Source of the DNA: Carnegiea gigantea | Taxonomy: Eukaryota; Streptophyta; Magnoliopsida; Caryophyllales; Cactaceae | Reading direction: 5' to 3' | DNA: 64,000 bases | NCBI GenBank assembly: GCA_029747015.1 | Contig: JAKOGI010000024.1 | Coordinates: 1,106,001 to 1,170,000, forward strand | Shown: positions 11,394 through 21,064 of the stretch, piece by piece | How the letters are laid out: each line of letters begins with the position of its first letter | Numbering within the stretch: position 1 is the stretch's first letter | Translations under genes and position numbers: made by a program | Notes under the pieces: generated by a model | The model's input: only the letters and a program-made list of their open reading frames with translations | Database searches by the model: none | Told to the model about the DNA's origin: nothing

Positions 11394-11939
11394 TAGAGGT
11401 GATCAATATCGGTTAATATGAAATTTGGTTAATTGAAATTCAGTTAATAAGAAATTCAGCTTGCAAAAATTATGAATTGAAAACCGAATCGAAACTTTCC
11501 ATTGAATTTTTAAGTTCGGCAAAAATAAAAACCGTAGCTGAACCAAAAAACTCGGTTAACCGAATTTTCAATGTGGTTATCAGTTAATCATTAATTTCAA
11601 TGGTTAAATTTCAATTTTCACTCATTTTTAATGTAATTTAACTATTTATGACACCAAATATTAATTTACACATTATTCTATTTTTAGTCTTATCTTTTTA
11701 TAATTATAAAATCTACATTTGACTAATATGAAATTAAGTATTTTTTGTTAAAAAAATTGAATTTTTGGTTTTGGTTAATTGTGTGGTTACCAAATTTCAA
11801 ATGTAGGACCAAAACCCAAACCACAAAAATTTTTCAGTTCGGACAATTGTTTTGAAAAAGCGATGAGGTTAACTGGTTTTCCTGTTGTTCGGTTTGGTTT
11901 TTTAGTTTTTCGGTTTTACATTTTTTTTGCTCACCCCTA
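11394..11939. mobile_element. hAT-type MITE
   Basis: The left end is TAGAGGTGATCAA and the right end, read inward on the other strand, is TAGGGGTGAGCAA: imperfect terminal inverted repeats. The flanking 8-mers are GTCATCGA (11386-11393) and ATCATCAA (11940-11947), a diverged 8-bp target duplication as for hAT elements. The interior is full of GGTTAA / CGGTT subterminal motifs and has no coding capacity. It resembles the larger element at 52619-53581. Confidence 0.7.
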
Positions 11940-11947
11940 ATCATCAA

Positions 11948-13467
11948 TATCCATTTTTCAAATTTAGAAACAACGATAGGTTTAGATTATATTTAAGTAC
12001 GGTGTCAGAACTTTAAATTCAACTAAATCATGTTGTTTCAATTTGTTATAAATAATTGTGGTCAGTATTTAACAACTTTCAACAATTTTCAGGATCAATC
12101 AACAACTTCCAACATTATTCATCAATTTACACAACTTTAAACACCATTGAACCCTTTTCAAAGTGCTTAACAGATTGGATTACATATCGCCTAATTGTCT
12201 ATCGAAAATAAAATTCATTTTATTAATCACATAAATATGGATATTATTCTAAATTGTGAAAGAAATATTATTTTAAAAAAATAAATATTATATTATTTAA
12301 GTAGATAAACGTTTCATTATTTAATAAACTAAAGAATATTTTAAAGAATTTAATTAAAATTAATAAGGATATTTTGACACCAATAGTCCGTACTTCTGGT
12401 GAATTAGAGACTAATCATCCATACTTAAGAAATAATATCCAGTGTTCTCGTATGGTGCAAAGTGTAGTTTAAAGGATTGGAAAGGACTAGCTGACTGTAT
12501 GACTAATAGGTGGCCTTTCCTTTTTGGGAGCCCACTTTTAAGAAATTCACCGTAAAACGTGATTATAGTAGAAAAGTCTCAGGATGAGTCATCTTTTGAG
12601 GAGTCTTTCCAGGCAGCGTATAAGTCAGGACAAAGCATATTGAAAAGGCATGTTATGATTCGAGAGGATAGTTTTGATTATTGAAACTGTTCCTGGTAAC
12701 TATCTGAGATTCAAAAAGGAGTTAGGGTTTTAAGATGGTATCAAAACTGAGTTGTGATAGTAAGTTGCGTATGTAGATGGAAAGCCGTGGGCAATCACCT
12801 AGCAAGATATATATAGATATTGGAATGGACCGGTAGTTATAAGCACGCTTAAGGCAGTCAGTTTGTAAGGCTCAATGAAGACATTGTGCTCTTGGGGTGA
12901 ACGTAATACCCCGAGTATGGCATAAAAGACTTAAATTGATCACTTATATTATCAAATGTGTACCTTTCTTTTTGAAGAATGTGTTAGCTGTAGAGTAGCC
13001 TTAGGATATGCGACCTCCAAGGATGTTTTTCAATATAGTATATGAGTGAGGACAACGCATATGAGAAAGCCTCAGGATGATATGTGGGGCCAATTGACAA
13101 TCTTTGAGATCATTTTTTATAATTTTCTGCGGCCCAAAAAGAGGTCAGAGCATTACAAGTGCTTACTACTTTGAGGGTATTTATTTTGTGTTTGTACATA
13201 CCATCACCAAGTAAAATACAGTTTGACTAGGTTATTTGAACATCTAGTGCCTTAAATCACAAAATAATATATACTATCATATCATTGTATCTGCAAACTT
13301 TAGGGATTTTATTTTCTTTGTATGAACACTGAGCCATAAAAAACTTTGATTTATATATCTGATGAAGTGCTACCTTGCTTGTTATACGTACATGATTCGT
13401 TTTCTTCGCATTTCCCAACACTATCAGTCATGTAAGGTGCATATAAATTACAAGATCACTAAAATAC
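11948..13467. other. Intergenic DNA
   Basis: AT-rich. Between about 12480 and 13150 it has a less AT-rich texture resembling decayed retroelement DNA, but I could not align it to any domain. Confidence 0.4.
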
Positions 13468-13470
13468 TAA

Positions 13471-13864
13471 GGCTCTATTTGGTCCTTAGAAAAATTGGTG
13501 GAAAGAAAAGTTGATGCAAAAAAAAAGGTGAAGGAAAAAAAAGTAGGGAGAAAATGCATTTTTTTCTTGTTTGAATTGAGGAAAAAATAAAAGAATTTGA
13601 ATGAGAAATTTAAATGTTGATGAACTACTTGAATCATGTTGATGTTATCTAAGCAATGTGAGGTTGGAGGAGGTTGAAAATTTTCCTCAAACTTTCCTTG
13701 CAATTTTATGAGAAAAATTTTATCACTTGTTTCTAACAATTTTTCCATATAATTTTCCTCCATATTTTTTTTCTTTGTGATTTTCTCTAAATCAACCACA
13801 AGAAAAAGGTAACTTTCTCAAATTTTTTTCTTTCCACCAAATTTTCCAAGGTCTAAACTGGACC
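13471..13864. mobile_element. Tourist-type (PIF/Harbinger) MITE
   Basis: 394 bp. Terminal inverted repeats: left GGCTCTATTTGGTCCTTAG, right (inward) GGTCCAGTTTAGACCTTGG, continuing to a shared TTGGTGGAAAG. The 3-bp target duplication TAA lies at 13468-13470 and 13865-13867. A 110-codon minus-strand frame inside is Lys/Asn/Phe-rich and spurious. Confidence 0.8.
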
Positions 13865-13973
13865 TAAGTGAAAATATGTTTAACTTGGTAATAATATATG
13901 CAAAATAAATACCCTCAAAATACAAAACATTGAATGTCATTTCTTAATTATGAAGTACAGTGTTAAATGCCCC

Positions 13974-14457
13974 TGAATGGGAAAAATTTGATTTTTCCTA
14001 AATGGACTCATCCAAGCTAGACCCGTAGACAAGGCCCATACCTTGGATAATGGGCCCATACCTTGGATAATAGGCCCTAAGACGCAACCCTATGGGCTCC
14101 CCATAGGGCCCTTCCATGCCGAGACCGGCGGCCCATACGGGTGTTCCAGGTAAGATTACTATTTCACCCCCTTGCCGAAGGGACTATAAATATTCACCTA
14201 CCCTCCTCAGGAAAGGGGTTGGCAGTCTGATACATTGAACTCATATTGCATTCCCTTTCTTTTGACTTTTAACTTGGACCTCGGCTGACTTGATCGTCGA
14301 AGAGGCGTTCTACGGTCTACAACCCAGGGGTGCTCTTTTTATAGGTTGGGTCATTTGGAGAAGAGGACGTCAGGTGTTGCGCGCGAGCTGTCAGATAAAC
14401 CTGTTTCTTCATCCTACACCATCATCAACAGTACTTCAGAAGAATCGTCCGAAATCA
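13974..14457 (+). repeat. 5' LTR of the Tat gypsy element
   Basis: Starts TGAATGGGAAAAA and ends GAAATCA. TATA-like CTATAAATATTCAC near 14191-14204. Visibly diverged from 28378-28841 (many substitutions, small indels, one short internal duplication of a CCATACCTTGGATAATGGGC-like unit), so the insertion is old relative to the element at 3404-6106. Confidence 0.9.
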
Positions 14458-14458
14458 G

Positions 14459-14478
14459 ATTGGTGCCGTCTGTGGGGA
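14459..14478 (+). other. Primer binding site of the Tat element
   Basis: ATTGGTGCCGTCTGTGGGG directly after the 5' LTR resembles the TTGGCGCCGTCTGTGGG primer site widespread in Tat/Ogre-type plant gypsy elements. The exact tRNA is not asserted. Confidence 0.75.
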
Positions 14479-14482
14479 AGGA

Positions 14483-16076
14483 GTGGTAACGATGGTGGTA
14501 GGCGAAGAAACACGAGCACGGATTCGCAAGGACAAGGCCTCCGCGGCTAATGCCTCGGCGTCCCCTGAGGTGCAAGACTCCTCGGAGAGTTCGCGGGCAA
14601 ATCCCCGACCAGCTAGCCCGCCTCTTCCCAAGAGAGAAGCCTACGTCACGGTGGATGCCCTGAAAAACTTTATGTCTACCATGATGGACACTATCACCCG
14701 ACTGGTCTCAGAGCAGGTTAAAACGGTTATAAAAGCGGCTAACTCGTTCAGGCTGCTTCCTCATTTTGATTATGTACCTACCGTCTCCCTGTTACACAGA
14801 GCGGGAGCGGGAGGTATCTCAGTCGAATAGGAGCAGTCGGCCCTAAATGGAGCAGCTAGGTAGGCGTGCGACAGCGAGACCTAGTGACCGCCCCACGTAG
14901 GGGGCAACAGCCAAATCAACAACTGCTTCTACTCCCTATGCAACCTATTCCAGGCGAACGGCCTGGCTCGAGGAACAAGAACAGACTTCCAAACCTCGGG
15001 GGTGATCTCGGGTAGGCGACAGCTCAGCCCGGAACACCGTGCCCACCTTGACCGGTCGCCCGCGAGAGCTTCGAGGCACGGCCGGGAGAGGAAAAGTCCT
15101 TCTGTTGCTAAGGTGGAGCACCATCCTGAAACCCCCATCACGTTGTCGGGAATAGCCGCTTGGCCGATTGCTCCTCCCTTCTCCAACCCATTTAGCATAG
15201 AAATCATGAACGCTCCGGGCTACGGGAAATTCAAGATGCCCACGGTAGACCTTCACGATGGGACGACACATCCCGAAGAGCATCTATGGGGTCTATAAGG
15301 TGCAGATGTATGTGCATGACGTAGATGATGCCGCTTATTGCCGCTATTTCCCTGCTACCTTAAAGGGAGTGGCGCAATGATGGTTTAATGGTCTGCCCCC
15401 AAGAAGCGTCACTTGTTTTCAGGACTTAGCTGACAAATTTCTTAGCCAATTCATCACCAGTCGGAAGGAAAGGAGGACTAGTATCCACCTATCCAAAATA
15501 GAGCAGGAGCCACCATAGTCCCTCGCCGAATTTGTCAAGCGCTTTCATCAGGAGGCGGTGCTGATTTCGGACCTAGAAGATGGGTGGCTTATACCTCTTT
15601 CTTGAACGGTCTCAGGAGCGGCCGTTTCAAGTTCTCCTTGCTGAACAGAAGCAGACCACGTTGGCCGAGGCCCTGAGAAAGGCCGCAGATTTCATTCGCA
15701 CCACAGAGATCTGCGCTGACGATTCCGACGCCCAGAAGAAGGCTAGGATCCGGGGGATAAGAATCTTAATCATGGTGACAAGAATTCCGGCCCCCAAGGA
15801 AGGAGGCCGTAGTTCGAGGCAATTGACCCTCGGTTTACTACCGATGCCAGAAGCATCCTGATGGAGGTTAGGGGACACCCCATGCTCCAAAGACCGCCAT
15901 CCATGACCGCAACCCTAAAACCGCAGAATGTCAGGAAATACTGCAAGTTTCATGAACAAAGTGAACACACCATTACTGAGTGCCGAGAGCTGAAGAAAGC
16001 CCTTCATGAATTGGCAGACAGGGTTCAGATCGACCGATTTTTAAAGAGAGGACCCCGGTTCATTCGACAAGAATAG
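14483..16076 (+). pseudogene. Tat gypsy gag, multiply broken
   Basis: An N-terminal frame starts at 14483 (MVTMVVGEETRARIRKDKAS) with a low-complexity Ser/Pro segment and a helical AYVTVDALKNFMSTMMDTI block. After frameshifts a pre-gag block appears (IEIMNAPGYGKFKMPTVDL, about 15197-15255). The retrotransposon gag core follows (GLPPRSVTCFQDLADKFLSQ, about 15390-15450; SLAEFVKRFHQEAVLISDL, 15519-15575), with stops TGA 15378-15380 and TAG 15516-15518. The nucleocapsid-like motif KYCKFHEQSEHTITECRELK (about 15937-15996) has a Cys/His spacing seen in Tat gag. The last piece ends at 16076. Gag would form the particle core. At least three frames are needed to follow it, so no functional protein is made. 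Confidence 0.85.
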
Positions 16077-16124
16077 GAGCCCGTACAACTCCAACCGTGA
16101 AATGAGGAGTGTTCGACGGAAGTT

Positions 16125-18300
16125 GTGGCCATAATTGTTGGAGGTTATGCAAAAGGAATGACCCGGTCAGCTTTGAAAGCTCAGCTCAAAAGTACACAGC
16201 AGCTACTTACTACTGAGCAAGGACCCCGCAGAATGGTGCCCACAATGGAGTTTGGTGGGAAAGAAGCTCGACGATTTGCCTCTCCGCACAATGATCCCTT
16301 AGTTGTTGAGATGAAGATAGCAAGTGCAATTGTACGGCGAATTCTGATCGACACGGGTAGCTCTGTTGACATCATAACCTGGGATTGCTTGAAGAAACTC
16401 ACGTACCCCAGACGTGACATCGTCCCCTTAGTGCACCCCATCTTGGGCTTCGGCGGGCAGGAGGTGAACCCACTGGGATGATCCGCCTCCCTGTACGCTT
16501 TGGTCACAAGCTCAAATCCAAGAACTTGGAGGTCAACTTCTTGGTCGTTGATGTGCCCATGGCCTACAATGTGATCCTAGGGTGTCCAACCCTTCATAAG
16601 GTGAAGGCCGTCATCACCCCATACGTCATCCAGCTCTAATTCGAGGCTGATGATGGAAGCGTCGGTGGAATGCGTGGGACCAACGGACGGCCTTGGAGTG
16701 TTACTTGGTGAGCATCAAACCCCTCGTAGAGCGAACGAATGACCACGGACCTGACCGGCCGTCCGAGGCAGAGAAGCGTGCAAGGGCTGGACTAGCCACC
16801 ATGGTCCCAGAAGCATTGGTCTTCCACACCCTCACCTTGGCGGAACCCTCACGGCCTTGACTAGAGGCGACAGGTGATGTGGAGCAAGTTTCGCTTAAAG
16901 AAGAGTAGCCTGAGCACGCGGTTCAGCTGGCTCAAGATATCATGGCCCTCGATTGGCGATCACTGCTCTCCCTCCTATGGGAACATAAAGATGTCTTCGT
17001 GTTTGGCCCTGAGGAAATGCCCAGTATCGCCCCCACTGTTATGGAATACTGACTGAATGTGGACCCTCATCACAGGCCGATCATCCAAAAGAAGCACCAT
17101 ATGGGCCCGGAGAGTGTGGTCGCTGCCAATGCTGAAGTACATAAGTTGCTAGAAGCTGGGTTTATTCAAGAATGCTAATACCCTGAACGGATCTCGAATG
17201 TGGTGTTAGTGAGGAAGCCTAACGGGACTTGGAGAATGTGTATGGATTTCACGGATTTGAACAAGGTCTGCCCAAAGGAAAGCTATCTGCTGTCGAAAAT
17301 TGACAAGTTGGTGAATGCCACGGCCGGACATGCCTTATTGAGTTTCGTGGACTCTTTCTCCGGGTACCACCAGATACCCCTCTGCCCGGAAGATCAGGAA
17401 AAGACCGCGTTCATCACGGACCGCGGCCTCCATTGTTATAAGATGATGCCTTTTGGATTAAAGAACGCAGGGGCCACTTACTAGTGCTTGGTTAACAAGC
17501 TGCTCGAACCCCTCATTGGTAAGACCATGGAAGTCTACGTCGATGACATGATAGTAAAAAGCAAGACCGATGGGGATCATGGCCATGATTTGAGGAAGAC
17601 GTTCGATATACTCCGGGCCTTTAGTATGAAGCTTAACCCCAAGAAGTGCATATTTGGGGTACGATCGGGCAAATTTCTCAACTTCATGATCAGCAGCCGC
17701 GGAATCGAGGCTAACCCGGACAAGATCTGGGTCGTCCTCGACATGAAGCCGCCACGGAGTGTAAGACAAGTGCAATGCCTAACCGGCTGCATAGCCGCCT
17801 TGGGCCAATTTATGTCCTCGTCTGCAGACAAGTGCCAGTTGTTCTTCTGCGTCTTACGACAGCAGGCAAACTTCAGTTGGGACTAGTAGACTGACGAGGC
17901 TTTCCAAGCCTGGAAGACATACCTGGCTCAGCTACCCAAAATCGCCAGCCCCCTGGAAGGGGAAATTCTAGTCCTGTATTTAACTATTTCAAAGCACGCG
18001 GTCAGCGCTGTTCTCATAGTGGAAAGGGCAAAGGAGTAGATCCCTGTGTACTACGTAAGTTACGCCTTGGTGGGGGTAGAAGTTAACTATCCCCTTATAG
18101 AGAAGTTTGCCTATGCCCTAGTGATGGCCAGTCGGAAGATGAGGCCTTACTTTGAGGCTCACAAGATCCTAGTCCTAACCGATCAGCCCTTAAAGAATGT
18201 CCTTTAGAAGTTAGATGCCTCAAGGCGGCTCTTCAAATGGGCCGCTGAACTATCACGCTATGATTTGGCCTTTAAACCATGGCAGCCCATCAAAGCCTAG
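16125..18300 (+). pseudogene. Tat gypsy pol: protease, reverse transcriptase, RNase H
   Basis: The protease carries ILIDTGSSVDIIT (active-site DTG near 16348-16356) in a frame that stops at 16481. RT blocks follow: WRMCMDFTDLNKVCP (about 17230), HALLSFVDSFSGYHQIPL, MMPFGLKNAGATY, then TAG at 17482-17484, then the catalytic YVDDM at 17536-17550 and a frame to 17886. RNase H (about 17890-18290) shows PVYYVSYAL and ILVLTDQPLKNVL, with stops at 18037-18039, 18205-18207 and 18298-18300. Nearly all these stops fall where the family has Gln, consistent with CAG-to-TAG change. RT and RNase H together would copy the genomic RNA. The gene is dead but its order is clear. Confidence 0.88.
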
Positions 18301-18345
18301 GCGTTAGCCAACTTTCTGGCCGAGAATATAACGCCAATCGAGGAA

Positions 18346-18716
18346 GGTGATTTGCACCCGCGGCCCTGGAACTTGTATGTGGACGGCTCGTCCACCAAGG
18401 ACGGGAGTGTTGCCGGCCTTATCATTGAAAGTCCTACCAGGGCACGGCACGAGCACACTTTAAAGTTCATGTTCAGGGCATCCAATAATGAAGCAGAATA
18501 CGAAGCCCTCATTGCGGGAATAGAGATATGTTACATCGCGGGGAGGCGAATTCTATCCAAGCCTTCTCTAACTCCCAGTTAGTCGTTAGCCAGCTCAACA
18601 GCGCATATGAAGCAAAGGACGACACCATGGCTACCTATGTTCGGCGGGTACGGCAGGTGACTAACTTACTAAAGCACTTTGCAATCACACACATCCCTCG
18701 CTCAGAGAATCAATAG
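18346..18716 (+). pseudogene. Second (Tat-specific) RNase H domain of pol
   Basis: WNLYVDGSSTKDGSVAGLII (about 18367-18426) carries the YVDGS catalytic motif. FRASNNEAEYEALIAGIE holds the NNEAEYEAL block of a plant-type RNase H distinct from the retroviral-type one upstream. A frameshift near 18530-18560 moves into QLVVSQLNSAYEAKDD, and the frame ends at TAG 18714-18716 after HIPRSENQ. A second RNase H between the first RNase H and integrase is a hallmark of Tat elements. Confidence 0.88.
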
Positions 18717-20060
18717 GTTGATGCCCTGTTTAAACTGGTAAGCTCATCCGATGACGGGAAGCCCAAAAACATTCAGTGGGAGACCCTGACGAAGAGGAGT
18801 ATCGACCTATACGAAGTTTTGTGGTTAGACAGAAGCTCGACATGGATGGATCCTATCCGCGTGTACCTTACTTACGGTACCCTGCCTCCGGATCCCAAAG
18901 AAGCGGATAGAGTGAAGAAGAGGTCGAACTAGTTTATCCTATATGAGGGGATCTTATATAAGGGATATTTTGCCTGGCCCCTCCTACGTTGTGTAACCCT
19001 GGAAGACAGGAAAATGATATTGGAAGAGCTGCACGAAGGCGTTTGCAGCACACATGCCGGAGGTCGCACCCTAGCTATTACAGCCATTCAAACTGGCTAC
19101 TATTGGCCCAGTTCGTGGGAGGATGCCATGACACTAGTGCGGACCTGTGACAAATGCCAGAAGTTTGCCCCCATCCAACGAGTCCCCTCCATCCCCATGA
19201 CGCCAATCGTCAGCCCCCTGCCGTTCACCATGTGGGGAATGGATATCCTCGGTCCTTTCCCCAAAGCTACGGGGCAGCATAAGTACCTTTTTGTGGCAGT
19301 TGACTACTTTACCAAATGGATAGAGGCCGAGGCTGTAGCCTTTATAACTACCGCTGAAGTGCGAAGGTTCATTTGGCGGAACATCATCTCTTGCTTTGGC
19401 ATCTCTCGTGCCATCATCGTTGATAACGGTAGGTAGTTTGACACCAGTAGGCTCACGGACTATCTCAGGAGCTTGGGCTGTCAAGCTCGATTCACCGTTG
19501 TGGCTCACCCTCAGACCAACGGCCAAGCAGAGGCGGCCAACAAGTCTATCCTCCATGGCCTACAGAAGAAACTTGATGATGCAAAGGGAAAATGGGTGGA
19601 AGAACTGCAAGGCGTCCTATGGTCCCTTCGCACCACTGAGAAAACTGCTGCTGGCGAAACCCCTTTCATGTTAGCTCATGGGTCTGAGGCTGTTCTATCC
19701 ATAGAGGTCACCCTCCACACTTATCAGTTAACAACTTTCCAAGAAAAGTTGAATAATGCAGCGCTCCAAGAAGTCCTCGACCTCCTCCCCTCCATCCGTG
19801 GCAACGCTCTCCTTCGAGAGGCCCTCTATAAACTCTGCATCGCACGCCTGCACAACCGTTCTATGCGATTGCAACCGAATCATGTGGGCGACTTCATTCT
19901 CCGGCACATGGAGGTCGTAGCTTGTGCGGGGGAACATGGAAAACTCACTGCTAATTGGGAAGGTCCATACAAGGTTGCGTCTCAAGCTGTACCGGAACGT
20001 ATCAGCTCGAGACTATTAGCGGCTCTCCCATACCACGAACCTAACATTTCAGCAACCTGA
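18717..20060 (+). pseudogene. Tat gypsy integrase
   Basis: The zinc-binding region includes HAGGRTLA and CDKCQKFA (about 19050-19165). Catalytic core: MDILGPFP (first Asp, about 19240), IIVDNGR (second Asp, about 19415), AHPQTNGQAEAANK (Glu, about 19505-19545). Stops at 18930-18932 (TAG) and 19434-19436 (TAG after NGR, where the family has Gln). A C-terminal segment with HVGDFILRHM and WEGPYKVAS extends to about 19980, where a frameshift leads to a short divergent end at 20060. Integrase would insert the cDNA. Disrupted by at least two stops. Confidence 0.87.
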
Positions 20061-20190
20061 GAAAGTACTGTACTGTACTTACGCTCATGCTTTTCCCTTT
20101 CCTCCAACGGACATGTATTCTTTGATCACAAGTAAAAAAATCAGAAGCCCACGGCGGCCACGTTTGCACTTATACGCACCCTCCTTTTCT

Positions 20191-20810
20191 CTAAGCACGA
20201 CCTGATGGCCAATCGCTACACTCTTAGCCCCAATGGGGGTTAAGGGTCTCTAAGCACAGTCTTATGGCCGTTCGCTGCACTCTTAGCCCCAATGGGGGCT
20301 AAGGGTCCTTGAGCACGGTCTTATGGCCGGTCGCTACACTCTTTGCCCCAATGGGGGCTAAGGGTCCCTGAGCATGGCTTTTTGGCCGGTCGCTACACTC
20401 TTAGCCCCAATAGGGGCTAGGGGTCCCTGGGCACTGCTTAATGGCCGGTCGCTACACTCTTAGCCCCAATGGGGGTTAAGGGTCCCTGAGCACGGCCTTA
20501 TGGCCGGTCGCTATGCTCTTAGCCCAATAGGGGCTAAGGGTCCCCGAGTGCGGCCTTATGGCTGATCGTTACACTGTTAGCCACAATGAAGGCTAAGGGT
20601 CCCTGAGCACGACCTTATGGCCGATCGCTACACTCTTAGCCTCAGTAAGGGCTAAGGGTCCCAGAGCATGGCCTCATGGCCGGTCGCTATACTCTTAGCC
20701 TCGGAGGGGGTTAAGAGTCCCGGAGCAATGCCTCATGGCCGGTTGCTACACTCTTTGCCCCAATGGGGGCTAAGAGTCTATAACCACGACCTCCCGGTCG
20801 GTCACAATGC
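20191..20810. repeat. 59-bp minisatellite array 1, about 10 copies, hairpin-forming
   Basis: The typical unit includes GGCCTTATGGCCGG, then TCGCTACACTCTTAGCCCC, then AATGGGGGCTAAGGGTCC. The period is 59 bp. Each unit contains an 8-bp-stem inverted repeat (TTAGCCCC-AATG-GGGGCTAA) and a shorter one (GGCC-TTAT-GGCC). It lies between the pol end and the 3' end of the antisense Transposase_28-like ORF. Confidence 0.95.
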
Positions 20811-21064
20811 AAGTTGCGTATTCCTTAGCCAAACAACACGTCACTTGCTCTTCCGCTTGGGGGCTGCTACCCTATGGCACATGAAGAACGAAAACACAAG
20901 CTAAAATGAAAGAATAAGTACGAAACAGAAGAACGATCAACGAAAGAAGCTGGTTACCAGAAATGAACGTTTTTCATTAATGAAGTACGAGTACAACCTC
21001 TAACCCAAAAAAAAAAAAAAAGACAAGGAAGAAAGAAGAAAGAACAAGGAAAAAAGAGGGGGTT

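Noticed and set aside
13467..13799. 110-codon minus-strand frame
   Set aside because: It coincides with the Tourist-type MITE and is Lys/Asn/Phe-rich without any domain.
14929..15298. Antisense frames opposite gag
   Set aside because: They are opposite-strand shadows of the decayed gag; the plus-strand translation carries the recognisable gag blocks.
20191..20810. CRISPR-like direct repeats
   Set aside because: The array is contiguous 59-bp units without unique spacers inside a plant retrotransposon; it is a minisatellite.
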